Shown: in pieces, positions 26,943-35,439 of the stretch
Position numbering within the stretch: position 1 is the first letter of the stretch
Layout: each line of letters starts with the position of its first letter
NCBI RefSeq assembly: GCF_001633165.1
Contig: NZ_CP015418.1
Location: 558,001 to 622,000 of the forward strand
From: Rhodovulum sulfidophilum DSM 1374
GTDB lineage: Bacteria > Pseudomonadota > Alphaproteobacteria > Rhodobacterales > Rhodobacteraceae
Reading direction: 5' to 3'
DNA length: 64,000 bases
Made by a program: the position numbers and the translations under genes
Notes under the pieces: model-generated
The model's input: the letters and a program-made list of their open reading frames with translations, nothing else
The model's database searches: none
Told to the model about the DNA's origin: nothing

Positions 26943-27362
26943 GCGCCGCGAGCCGGGCTGCAAATCCTATCCCCAGAATCTGGGGAAGAACCTGTGGGTA
27001 ACCTGCCGCAAACGACCTCTTCCTTAACCATTGCTGGCCTGACTAAAAATTAGGCAGTCGCCGAGGCCCGCCCAGCGGACGCAACCACAACGGGACATCC
27101 CGAACATTCCCTCCGGAGGCGCCTCCGTCTGCGATTGACCCCACGCGCTTGCCCGGCCCATCCGTCCTGCCCGGCGGTATCGGCGCCAAGTCGCCCGGCA
27201 GCGCGCCGCGCCGAACCGTTTTCGCCGGGCGGTGACGGAGATCGCCGCGACAGAAGCCCGGGCGACGGCATGAGAGAGGCACACCTCCAAGCGCGCGATC
27301 TTGCGACGGACCGGCCTCGCGGAACAGGATCCGGACGCCCCGGCCCTCACCGGGCGGCGGCG
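26943..27362. other. 420-base stretch between nikE and eutC
   Basis: The two operons converge here. A palindrome CCCCAGA-A-TCTGGGG at 26971-26985, just after nikE, could serve as terminator. It is followed by an AT-rich patch (TTAACCATT, CTAAAAATTAG). The part near eutC has only GC-rich frames; a minus-strand Arg/Ala-rich frame there may be a transposase scrap but cannot be supported. Confidence 0.55.
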
Positions 27363-28100
27363 CTAGGGGGCAAGTGTCCCGACCGGGCGCGTCCCGCTTT
27401 CATCCTTCAGCGCGACGCCGGTCCGGCCCAGCTTGCGGGCAGCGTCGATCAGCCAGGCGATGCGCGCGGCCGCCGCCTCGGGCGAAAGCCCGCCCATGCG
27501 GTGGATATTCGACACGCAGTTCCGGGCGCTGTCCCTTGTGCCGGGCACAGGGTTGGCGGTGAGATAGGCCCCGAGACTGTCGGAGACGCTGAGCCCCGGG
27601 CGCTCTCCGATCAGCATCAGGCACATCGCGGCCCCCATCCGGCGGGCGATGTCGTCGCCAAGCGCCACCCGCGCGCCCTCGGCGAGGATGACGGGCGTGG
27701 TGTCCAGCTCGGGCAGCGCCGGGCGCAGGGCCGCAATCACCGGCGCCGCATGGGCAAGCGCGGGGGCCGACAGCCCGTCTCCGACCACCACGACCAGCGG
27801 ATGGCCCGCCCGGGGCAGATCCACCGGCTCGGCCAGACGGCGGCCCAGATCGGGACGGCGCAGATAGATGCTGCGCTCGACCGCCTGACTTTGCACCCGG
27901 ATCGTGGCAAGCGGGGCCAGCGCCGCCGCAAGCGCGTCCCAGTCGGGCCGGGCGTGGATCGCGTCGCGGGCACCGGCATGCGCCTCCTGGAAATCGAGAA
28001 GAGCGCCAAGCGGCGTGGGGCCCGCCGCCGCATCCAGCCGCACCCGGGCGGGCGTCATCGCCCGCAGCCGTCCGAACCCCGTGCTGACGCTGTCGCTCAT
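27363..28100 (-). CDS. eutC: ethanolamine ammonia-lyase small subunit
   Basis: With EutB it splits ethanolamine into acetaldehyde and ammonia using adenosylcobalamin. The 245-residue protein shows the EutC core: TPARVRLDAAAGPTP, FQEAHAGARDAIH, VGDGLSAPAL, LIGERPGLSVSDSLGAYLT and NCVSNIHRMGGLSPEAAAARI. It lacks the longer N-terminal extension of the enterobacterial protein, as in many other bacteria. Last gene of a ten-gene operon; its ATG overlaps the eutB stop. No microcompartment or eutA genes are nearby. Confidence 0.93.
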   Translation of the reverse strand: MSDSVSTGFGRLRAMTPARVRLDAAAGPTPLGALLDFQEAHAGARDAIHARPDWDALAAALAPLATIRVQSQAVERSIYLRRPDLGRRLAEPVDLPRAGHPLVVVVGDGLSAPALAHAAPVIAALRPALPELDTTPVILAEGARVALGDDIARRMGAAMCLMLIGERPGLSVSDSLGAYLTANPVPGTRDSARNCVSNIHRMGGLSPEAAAARIAWLIDAARKLGRTGVALKDESGTRPVGTLAP

Positions 28101-29476
28101 GTCAGGATCCCCATCCGTTTGCCAAGCGCCGCCGGGTCGGGCAGCGCGGCCGCCCCCTGCGCCAGCCCCATCCGCGCCAGCCAGGCCTCGAATTCGGGCG
28201 CCGGCCGCAGCCCCGTCACCTCGCGCAGATAGCCGATATCCTCGAAGGCGAGGCTCTGATAACCCAGCATCACGTCATCCGCCCCGGGCACGGTGATCAG
28301 GAAAGTCACCCCCGCCCGGGTCAGCAGCGTCATCAGCACGTCCATGTCGTCCTGATCGGCCTCGACATGGTTGGTATAGCAGACATCGACCCCCATCGGC
28401 AGGCCCAGCAGCTTGCCGCAGAAATGGTCCTCGAGCCCGGCGCGGATGATCTGCTTGCCGTCATAAAGATATTCCGGCCCGATGAAGCCCACGACGGTGT
28501 TGACCAAAAGCGGCCGGAAGGCCCGCGCGACGCCATAGGCCCGGGCCTCCAGCGTCTGCTGATCGACGCCGTGATGGGCCTCGGCCGACAGCGCCGCACC
28601 CTGCCCGGTCTCGAAATACATCACATTGTCGCCGACCGTGCCGCGCCCCAGCGCGCGGCCCGCCTCATGCGCCTCGGCAAGCACCGACAGGCTGACGCCG
28701 AAGCCCTCATTGGCGGCCTCGGTCCCGGCCACCGACTGGAAGATCAGATCGACCGGCGCGCCCCCCTCGATCAGGCGGAGCGCGTTGGTGACATGGGTCA
28801 GCACGCAGGTCTGGGTCGGGATGGCGAGGCTGGCGACCATCTCGTCCAGCGCCGACAGAAGGCCCGCGCAATTCTCCAGATTGTCAGAGGCCGGGTTGAT
28901 CCCGATCACCGCGTCGCCTGCCCCGAACAGCAGCCCGTCAAGGGTCGCGACCGCGATGCCGCGCGCGTCGTCGGCCGGGTGATTGGGCTGCAACCGGGTC
29001 GAAAGCGTCCCCGACCGACCGATGGTGTTGCGAAAGCCGGTCACCACCTCGACCTTCCGCGCCACCCGGATCAGGTCCTGGTTGCGCATCAGCTTCGACA
29101 CCGCGGCAACCATCTCGGGCGTCAGCCCCGGCGCGGCCTCGGCAAGACGCGCGGCATCGGCCGCAGGCGACAAGAGCCAGGCGCGGAAATCGCCCAGCGT
29201 CATCGCCGCGAAGGGCGCGAAGGCGGCGCGGTCATGGGTATCGAGGATCAGCCGCGTGACCTCGTCCTCCTCATAGGGCACGACCGCCTCGGTGAGGAAC
29301 TCGGCCAGCGGCAGATCGGCCAGCGCCCGCCGCGCCGCGACGCGTTCGGTCGCGCTTTCGGCCGCGATGCTCGCAAGCTGGTCGCCCGAGCGCTCGGGCG
29401 TGGCCGCGGCCAGAAGCCGGGCCAGAGACCCGAAGACGAACCGCTCGCCCCCGGCTGTGGCACTGTATCGGGGCAT
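28097..29476 (-). CDS. eutB: ethanolamine ammonia-lyase large subunit
   Basis: The catalytic, B12-binding barrel subunit, 459 residues, close to the normal 450-465. Landmarks are NTIGRSGTLSTRLQPNHPADD, GDAVIGINPASDN, PTQTCVLTHVTNALRLI, FQSVAGTEAANEGFGVSL, YFETGQGAALSAEAHHGVDQQT and the end GLRPAPEFEAWL. All are well kept, so an active enzyme is expected. No reactivating factor (EutA) and no acetaldehyde dehydrogenase lie beside it; these must be supplied elsewhere. It starts 17 bases after the phosphotransferase gene. Confidence 0.95.
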   Translation of the reverse strand: MPRYSATAGGERFVFGSLARLLAAATPERSGDQLASIAAESATERVAARRALADLPLAEFLTEAVVPYEEDEVTRLILDTHDRAAFAPFAAMTLGDFRAWLLSPAADAARLAEAAPGLTPEMVAAVSKLMRNQDLIRVARKVEVVTGFRNTIGRSGTLSTRLQPNHPADDARGIAVATLDGLLFGAGDAVIGINPASDNLENCAGLLSALDEMVASLAIPTQTCVLTHVTNALRLIEGGAPVDLIFQSVAGTEAANEGFGVSLSVLAEAHEAGRALGRGTVGDNVMYFETGQGAALSAEAHHGVDQQTLEARAYGVARAFRPLLVNTVVGFIGPEYLYDGKQIIRAGLEDHFCGKLLGLPMGVDVCYTNHVEADQDDMDVLMTLLTRAGVTFLITVPGADDVMLGYQSLAFEDIGYLREVTGLRPAPEFEAWLARMGLAQGAAALPDPAALGKRMGILT

Positions 29477-29493
29477 ATTTCCGCCCTCCCGTT

Positions 29494-30438
29494 TCAGACC
29501 GTCCGCAGATGCTTCGGCCAGTCCTGATGGCCGGTGATCTGGCGGAACCGCATCAGCTTCCACATCCCGTATTTGTGGAAATCGAAGGCCAGCCGCGACA
29601 CCCGCAGCTGTACCATGGACCAAAGCGCCCATTTCACATCGGCCAGCGCCTTGTGGAGGATGACGCGCGACACGATCTCGGGGCGGACCTCGCCGAAATA
29701 CGCCTCGATCAGCTCCAGCTCCTGTTCGGGGGTGAAGAACATCTCGCCGAAGAGCAGGCCGAAATCATAGCATCGATCGTTCATCGAGGCATATTCATAG
29801 TCGATCAGCAGGATCGAACCGTCCTCGCCCACCATGAAATTGCCCGGCATCGGATCGTTGAAACAGGGTACAAGATCGAGCCCGGAAGCCATCAATGCCT
29901 CGCGCGCCAGCCGCTCGTTCAGCATGATCCAGTCATGGTCGGGAAAGCGCGGCGCGCCCAGATCGGCGGCCTGCGCGGCATGTTCGTCGATCATGTCGAA
30001 GACGGTCTTGGTCGCGGCCAGCCCGGGCATGCCATGCAGCTTGCGATAGGCGGCGATGGCCGCGCGCCGCTTGGCGGGATCGGCGAAATCGCTATGGGTC
30101 GCGGGGCGGCGGTCGGCCATGAAATCGTTGATCTCGACGCCCTCGGCCGCCAGATCGCCATAGACGCCCGGCCCGAGCCCCGCCGCCGCCGCCTTCTGCG
30201 AGGCCTCGAAGGCGGCCTTGCGGTCGATGAACATCTCGGTGCCGTTGCCGGGGATCTTGACGAACCAGTCGCCGCTGCCATCGGTCGCCGTGACCCGCCA
30301 GTTCTCGTTGCTGATCCCGCCCGAGACCGGGCCATAGACCATGCCCGCCCCGCCCCGGAACAAGGGCGCCTTGCGGATCACCGCCTCGATCGCCTCTTCC
30401 ATCGGATGCGAGGCACAGCCCAGCGTCTTCATGCTCAT
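29494..30438 (-). CDS. choline/ethanolamine-kinase-like phosphotransferase A (APH fold)
   Basis: A 314-residue protein of the aminoglycoside/choline kinase fold. VYGPVSGGISNENWRV is the nucleotide loop, WFVKIPGNGTE has the ATP-binding Lys, and the catalytic loop reads PCFNDPMPGNFM followed by LLIDYEYASMND. The Brenner motif HxDxxxxN is therefore FxDxxxxN: catalytic Asp195 and Asn200 and metal-binding Asp213 remain but the His is Phe193. It could phosphorylate an amino alcohol; next to eutBC, ethanolamine or a derivative is the natural guess. ATGA overlap with phosphotransferase B. Confidence 0.82.
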   Translation of the reverse strand: MSMKTLGCASHPMEEAIEAVIRKAPLFRGGAGMVYGPVSGGISNENWRVTATDGSGDWFVKIPGNGTEMFIDRKAAFEASQKAAAAGLGPGVYGDLAAEGVEINDFMADRRPATHSDFADPAKRRAAIAAYRKLHGMPGLAATKTVFDMIDEHAAQAADLGAPRFPDHDWIMLNERLAREALMASGLDLVPCFNDPMPGNFMVGEDGSILLIDYEYASMNDRCYDFGLLFGEMFFTPEQELELIEAYFGEVRPEIVSRVILHKALADVKWALWSMVQLRVSRLAFDFHKYGMWKLMRFRQITGHQDWPKHLRTV

Positions 30439-31379
30439 GCCGCCCCTCCTGCCAGCCGGATCTTCTGCTCGAAGCCGGGATGGTTCAGCGCCATCCGCAG
30501 CCGCATCAGCCGCCATTCGCCGTATTTCAGCCATTCGACGCCGCCCCGGACCGAGGTCCGCGCCTTCAGCCTAGACCAGAGCGCATGCAGCATGTCGTCG
30601 ACGAAGGACCAGAGCCGGGCACGGGCAAAGCCGGTCTCGTCGAAGCACCCCGCATAGGCGACGAAGCCCGCCTGCATGTCGCGTTCGAAATCGGTGGTTT
30701 CGGCCAGCAGCGCGCCCAGGTCGTAAAGCGGGTCGTTCATCCCCGCCCGGTCGTAATCCACCAGCAGGACGGCGCCGTCCGGCCCCAGCATCAGGTTCGA
30801 GGCGGACCCGTCATTCCGGCAGGGCGCCAGCGTGGCACCCGCCCTCAGCACCGGCTCGGCGGCGCCGATCAGACGGCGCAGCCAGTCGATATCGTCGGGC
30901 AGGGGCGCGCCGAGGCGACGATACTCGGCGATCAGGGCGTCGATCTGCGCGAAGGGATCGAAGCGGTTGGAAAGCGCAGGCGTCGCGTGCAGCGCCTTCA
31001 GCGCGGCCATTGCCCCGGCCAGAACCGGCGCCTCCTGCAAGTCCTTCTGCATCGCGCGCCGCCAGCCCCCGGCCTCGGTCAGCGCCTCCATGGCGATGGC
31101 GCCCTGCCCGGCGTCCGACCACAGCACCCTGGGCCCAACCCCCGCCGCGCCCGCCTGCCGGGCCAGCGTCATGGCAGCGTCGAGATCGAAACCTTCCCGC
31201 ATCTCGGGATGCATGACCTTGAGAAAGACGCCCCCGGCGGTCAGGATCGAGGCGCTTTCAAGCGCCAGGTAGCTGGGCGAGGCCAGCGGCGCGGGCCCGG
31301 GCCGGGCGTCTGCATCCGACAGGCCCGCAGCGGCACAGGCGGCGGCCATCATCTGGTCTGTGACAAGCGCCCCGGTCAT
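30435..31379 (-). CDS. choline/ethanolamine-kinase-like phosphotransferase B (APH fold)
   Basis: A second, diverged 314-residue APH-fold protein. The front end SYLALESASILTAGGVFLKVMHPEM gives the kinase Lys; the catalytic loop is APCRNDGSASNLM and the metal site LLVDYDRAGMNDPLYDLGALLAE. Asp190, Asn195 and Asp208 are present, but Arg188 replaces the Brenner His. The same replaced position in both neighbouring kinases is notable. The two may form a heterodimer or act on successive substrates. Overlaps by four bases with genes on both sides, so it is tightly bound into the operon. Confidence 0.8.
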   Translation of the reverse strand: MTGALVTDQMMAAACAAAGLSDADARPGPAPLASPSYLALESASILTAGGVFLKVMHPEMREGFDLDAAMTLARQAGAAGVGPRVLWSDAGQGAIAMEALTEAGGWRRAMQKDLQEAPVLAGAMAALKALHATPALSNRFDPFAQIDALIAEYRRLGAPLPDDIDWLRRLIGAAEPVLRAGATLAPCRNDGSASNLMLGPDGAVLLVDYDRAGMNDPLYDLGALLAETTDFERDMQAGFVAYAGCFDETGFARARLWSFVDDMLHALWSRLKARTSVRGGVEWLKYGEWRLMRLRMALNHPGFEQKIRLAGGAA

Positions 31380-32650
31380 GCATTCGCCCCCAGGGCAAAA
31401 TCCAGATCGCCGCCCGCGCGGTCGATCCGGCGGACCATGTCGGTCAGCACGTCGCCGCCCGCGGCCAGATCCTCGGGGCTGGTATATTCGTCATTGCGGT
31501 GGATCACGCCGCCGACCGAGGGCACCGCGAAGACGAGGCTGGGCAGGATCGCGTTCACCGCCACCGCGTCATGGCCGCCGATGGTGTCAAGCTGCATCCG
31601 GGGCAGCCCGAAATCGTCGGCAACGCGTTCGGTCAGCCGGGCGAGGCGCGGATCGAACTTTCCGGCCGGGCGACGGTCGATCGAGACGATCTCGGCATGG
31701 GTCGCGGCCTTCGCGGCCAGTTCCGGCAAGGCGGCGCGCAGGCTGGCCTCGGACCAGTCCAGCATCGCCGGTTCGGGCGCCCGAAGCTCGCAGAAAAGCA
31801 CGGCTTTCCCGGGCACGATATTGGGTGAATTGGGCGAGATGTCGACCCGCGCCACCGAGGTATAAAGCGTGTCCTCGGCGATATCGGCCAGCCGCCGTAT
31901 CTCGGCGATGATATGGGCCGCGCCCAGAACCGCATCCTTGCGGTCCTCCATCGGCGTCGGGCCGGTATGGTTCTGCTCGCCTGTGACCTCGATCCGCACC
32001 TTCAGCGCGCCCCAATGGCGCAGGAAGGGGGCGATGCGGGCGCCCGCTGTCTCCATCTTGGCATCGCCCTCGATATGGATCTCGAGATACAGATCGGGGC
32101 GCGGGGCGGGGTCGGTGCCCTTGTAGCCGGTCCGGACCAGCTCTTCGCCGACGCTTTTCCCGTCGCGGTCGCGCCGCGCCAGCGCCCAGTCGAGATCGAC
32201 AAGCCCGGCAAAAACCGACGAGCCCAGAAGGCTGGGCTGGAACCGCGCGCCCTCCTCGTTCATCCAGTCGGCGATGACATAGTTGCAGCGCGGCTTCCTG
32301 ACATCGCGGCGGAAACTCTCGATCGCGGCCAGTGCCGCCATCACCCCATAGGCGCCGTCGAACCGCCCGCCCCTGGGCTGGCTGTCGAGATGCGAACCGA
32401 TCATCACCAGGGGCGCGTCCGGCCCCGCGAGGTCGATCCGCCCGAACAGGTTGCCGATCGCGTCGACCAGCACGGTATAGCCGCGGGCGGTCAGCTCGGA
32501 GCGGAACCAGTCGCGGGCGGCCTTGTGGGCATCGGTCAGGACCGGGCGGTCGACACCGCCATCGCCGGTCGAGCCGAATTCCGACACCTTCTCCATGAGC
32601 CCGTGCAGAAGATCGGCGTCGATGCGGGCAAGGCTGGGCATTTCAGGCAT
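31376..32650 (-). CDS. M20-family Zn-dependent amidohydrolase (hydantoinase/carbamoylase type)
   Basis: A 424-residue cytoplasmic metalloenzyme related to AllC, HyuC and beta-ureidopropionase, which cut N-carbamoyl or ureido amides. The metal-binding pattern is complete: GSHLDSQPRGGRFDG (His87, Asp98), WMNEEGARF (Glu132, Glu133), EIHIEGD (His192) and the late VIHRNDEYTS His. The dimer-site GEQNHTGPTPMEDRKDA is also present. HIEGD replaces the common HIEQG, which may mark a different substrate. It lies between the importer and the kinases, suggesting that the imported compound is first freed from an amide. Confidence 0.85.
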   Translation of the reverse strand: MPEMPSLARIDADLLHGLMEKVSEFGSTGDGGVDRPVLTDAHKAARDWFRSELTARGYTVLVDAIGNLFGRIDLAGPDAPLVMIGSHLDSQPRGGRFDGAYGVMAALAAIESFRRDVRKPRCNYVIADWMNEEGARFQPSLLGSSVFAGLVDLDWALARRDRDGKSVGEELVRTGYKGTDPAPRPDLYLEIHIEGDAKMETAGARIAPFLRHWGALKVRIEVTGEQNHTGPTPMEDRKDAVLGAAHIIAEIRRLADIAEDTLYTSVARVDISPNSPNIVPGKAVLFCELRAPEPAMLDWSEASLRAALPELAAKAATHAEIVSIDRRPAGKFDPRLARLTERVADDFGLPRMQLDTIGGHDAVAVNAILPSLVFAVPSVGGVIHRNDEYTSPEDLAAGGDVLTDMVRRIDRAGGDLDFALGANA

Positions 32651-34526
32651 GGGGGGTCTCCGTGGCAGTCTCGGGCAGGGCATTTTCGGGCAGGGCGATG
32701 TCGGGTTCGGGGTTCAGGAAGCAGGCGGCCAGCGCATGACCGCCGCGCGCGCGCAGGGCCGGGTTCTCGGCCCGGCAGCGGTCGAAGGCCTGCGGGCAGC
32801 GGCTGGCGAAGGCGCAGCCCGGGGGCAGGTCGATGGGGCTTGGGGGTTCGCCTTCCAGCAGGCAGTCCTCGGGCCGGTAGCGGCGTTCCTCCAGCGTCGG
32901 CGCGGCCGAAAGCAGCGCGCGGCTATAGGGATGGCCCGGGTCGAAGAACAGCCGCTCATTGGGCGCGACCTCGACCGTCTCGCCCAGATACATCACCGCG
33001 ATCCGCGAACAGACCTGCCGCACCATGGTCAGGTCATGCGAGATGAAGATATAGGTAAAGCCGTGCTGGGCCTGCAGCTTGTCGAACAGATCCAGAAGCT
33101 TGCCCTGTTCGGTCTGGTCAAGCGCCGACAGCGTCTCGTCCATGATCAGAAGCCGGGGTTCCAGGATCATCGCGCGGGCCACGTTCAGCCGCTGGCGCTG
33201 GCCGGCCGAAAGCCCGGTGGGCAGCGACCGGTACAGGCTGTCGTCAAGCCCCACCTCGGCCATCACCGCCCGCGCCCGGTCGCGCCGCTCGGCCGCATTG
33301 CCGATCCGGTGGATCTTCAGGGGCTCCTCGAGGATCGCGCCGATCGCGGATTGCGGCGGCAGGCAGCCGTAAGGGTCCTGCAGCACCAGCTGGAACCTGC
33401 GGCGCAGTTCGCGCAGGCGTCTGGGGCTGGCGGCGGCGACATTCTCGCCCTCGAAGAAGACCGAGCCCGCATCGGGCCGTTCCAGCCCGGTCAGAAGCCG
33501 CATCAGCGAGGATTTCCCGCAGCCGGATTCGCCGACGACACCGAAATTGTCGCCCGGAAAGACGTCGAATTCGACATTGCGGACCGCCTGCACCCGCGAC
33601 ACGCCGGCCTGGCCGCGCGCGCGCACCTCATAGGCCTTGGCCAACCCCCGGACCGACATGATCGCGCGCCGGTTCCGGTCGATATCGCGACCCGCGCCGG
33701 TCTGCCCGTCCTGCCAGAGCGTGGGCAGCTCGGCGATCAGCGCGCGCGTGTAGCTGTGTTCCGGACCTGCCACCAGCGCCGCCGGGGTCTGGCGTTCGAC
33801 CACCCGGCCCTCATGCAGCACCATCACCTCGTCCGAGGCATCGCAGGCCACCGGCAGCGAGGAACAGATGAACAGGATCGCCGTCGAGAATTCGGAATTC
33901 AGCTCGCGCATCAGCTTGAGGATCTGGGCGGCCACGGTCACGTCCAGCGGCTGGGTGATGTTGTCGGCGATCAGAAGCGCGGGGTCCGAGATCAGCGCAT
34001 CGACGATCATCGCCCGCTGCATCATGCCGCCCGAATACTGGAACGGATATTCGTGAAAGCGGCGCGCGGCCGAGGGGATATGCACCGCCTCCAGCAGCCG
34101 GATCGCCTTTTGCCGCGCCGCCTCGGCAGAGATGTCGGGCCGGACCGCGCGGAGCTTTTCCACCAGCTGCGCGCCCACCGTCATGGTCGGGTCGAGCGCG
34201 CCCGCCGGGTTGCCGCCGACATAGGCGATCTCGCGCCCGGCAAGATTGCGGGCATGCGCGGGGTCGGCCACGAGGTCGCGGCCGCGAAACCGGATCTCGC
34301 CCCCCGTCACCCGGAGCGGCGCCGACAGCCAGCTGGCAAGCGCACGGGCCAGCACGGTCTTGCCCGCGCCGGTGGCGCCGATCACCGACAGGATCGAGCG
34401 CGGCGCCAGATCGAAGGAGATGTCGGTCAGGATCGGCCTGTCGCCGGCGACGACATTCAGGCCACGCACGCTGAGCAGGGTATCGGGCAGCAGCCTGTCG
34501 GGGGTTGCGGTCATGTCCAGGGCCAT
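32643..34526 (-). CDS. fused double ATP-binding protein of a peptide-type ABC importer, first half degenerate
   Basis: A 627-residue fusion of two DppD/DppF-like ATPases. Half 1 (about 15-275) keeps Walker A GATGAGKT and YSGGMMQR but has YVGGNPAG instead of the Q-loop, LLIADNITQPLD in place of DEPT (catalytic Glu replaced by Asn189) and LFICSSLPV in place of ITHDL (His replaced by Ser). Half 2 (about 290-600) is complete: GESGCGKSS, LVLQDPYG, LSAGQRQR, LLIMDETLSALD, ISHDLT, then the Cys-rich oligopeptide-family tail CAFASRCPQAFDRC. So only one of the two ATP sites of the importer should turn over normally. One base separates it from the permease gene. Confidence 0.88.
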   Translation of the reverse strand: MALDMTATPDRLLPDTLLSVRGLNVVAGDRPILTDISFDLAPRSILSVIGATGAGKTVLARALASWLSAPLRVTGGEIRFRGRDLVADPAHARNLAGREIAYVGGNPAGALDPTMTVGAQLVEKLRAVRPDISAEAARQKAIRLLEAVHIPSAARRFHEYPFQYSGGMMQRAMIVDALISDPALLIADNITQPLDVTVAAQILKLMRELNSEFSTAILFICSSLPVACDASDEVMVLHEGRVVERQTPAALVAGPEHSYTRALIAELPTLWQDGQTGAGRDIDRNRRAIMSVRGLAKAYEVRARGQAGVSRVQAVRNVEFDVFPGDNFGVVGESGCGKSSLMRLLTGLERPDAGSVFFEGENVAAASPRRLRELRRRFQLVLQDPYGCLPPQSAIGAILEEPLKIHRIGNAAERRDRARAVMAEVGLDDSLYRSLPTGLSAGQRQRLNVARAMILEPRLLIMDETLSALDQTEQGKLLDLFDKLQAQHGFTYIFISHDLTMVRQVCSRIAVMYLGETVEVAPNERLFFDPGHPYSRALLSAAPTLEERRYRPEDCLLEGEPPSPIDLPPGCAFASRCPQAFDRCRAENPALRARGGHALAACFLNPEPDIALPENALPETATETPHA

Positions 34527-34527
34527 C

Positions 34528-35439
34528 TCACGCTCCTCCGTAGATCGCGTTCCGGGCGCGTTCGAGAGAGGCACCCATCAGGTTGATGCTGGTCAGGGTC
34601 AGCACCAGAAAGACGCCGGGCATGGTGGCGATCCACCAGGCGTTCATCAGGTACTTGCGCCCGTCGGCGATGACATTGCCGAAGGTGGGGGTGGGCGGCT
34701 GCACGCCCAGACCCAGAAAGCCCAGCACGCTTTCGAAGATCATCATCCGCGCGATATCCAAGACCGCTACGAAGGCCATCGGCGGCAGCACCAGCGGCAG
34801 CAGCAGCGTGAACATGATCCGCAGATCGGTGGCCCCCAGCACCATCGCGCCGCGCACATATTCCTTCTTGCGCTCGGACATCACGGTCGAGCGCATCACC
34901 CGCGCATAGACCGGCCAGCCCGCCAGCCCCAGCACCAGGATGATCGAGGGGATCGTGGGCCGCGAGACGCCCAAGATGGTGATCGCGAGGATGATCATCG
35001 GGATCGACAGCTGGGCATCGGTCAGCCGCATCAGGACGGTATCGGTGCGGCCGCCGAAATAGCCCGAGAACAGCCCGATCATCGCCCCCGCCAGCAGCAT
35101 CAGGACCGTGGTCGAGACCCCGATCAGAAGCGAATAGCGCAAGCCCACAAGTGCGCGCGAAAGCATGTCGCGGCCAAGCTGGTCGGTGCCCAGCGGATGC
35201 GCCCAGCTCCAGCCCTCGCCCATGAAGACGGGCGGGGTCAGCTTGGCGCGGATGTTCATCTTGGTCGGGTCGATGCCGCTGAGCTCGGGATACAGCAGCG
35301 CCGCCAGCAGAAGCAGAACGAAGACGGTCAGCCCGATCCGGAACTCGACCGAGGCGAAGGCGGTCTGCCAGATCCGGGTGGACACGCGGCGCCCGGTCTC
35401 GGGGCCGGTCATGGCAAGGGGCATATCGGTGCTGGTCAT
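34528..35439 (-). CDS. peptide-type ABC importer permease (DppC class)
   Basis: A 303-residue inner-membrane protein with the DppC landmarks: PLGTDQLGRDMLSRALVGLRYSL after the first helix and periplasmic loop, the coupling stretch GAMVLGATDLRIMFTLLLPLV, and SVLGFLGLGVQPPTPTFGNVIADGR near the end. About six helices. Its ATG shares one base with the stop of the upstream permease (TGATG), so translation is coupled. It works with the DppB-class permease, the fused ATPase and the Tat-type binding protein. Confidence 0.88.
   Translation of the reverse strand: MTSTDMPLAMTGPETGRRVSTRIWQTAFASVEFRIGLTVFVLLLLAALLYPELSGIDPTKMNIRAKLTPPVFMGEGWSWAHPLGTDQLGRDMLSRALVGLRYSLLIGVSTTVLMLLAGAMIGLFSGYFGGRTDTVLMRLTDAQLSIPMIILAITILGVSRPTIPSIILVLGLAGWPVYARVMRSTVMSERKKEYVRGAMVLGATDLRIMFTLLLPLVLPPMAFVAVLDIARMMIFESVLGFLGLGVQPPTPTFGNVIADGRKYLMNAWWIATMPGVFLVLTLTSINLMGASLERARNAIYGGA

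Noticed and set aside
26965..27010. DnaA-box-like sites (TTACCCACA, CTATCCCCA) suggesting an origin
   Set aside because: Only one near match; no cluster, no AT-rich unwinding region of useful size and none of the genes normally at an alphaproteobacterial origin.
27024..27350. Minus-strand Arg/Ala-rich frame that could be a transposase piece
   Set aside because: No motif could be recognised; composition alone is not enough.
30435..31379. Phosphotransferase B as an antibiotic-resistance aminoglycoside kinase
   Set aside because: The fold is shared, but the operon context and YDRAGMND pattern fit the choline/ethanolamine branch.
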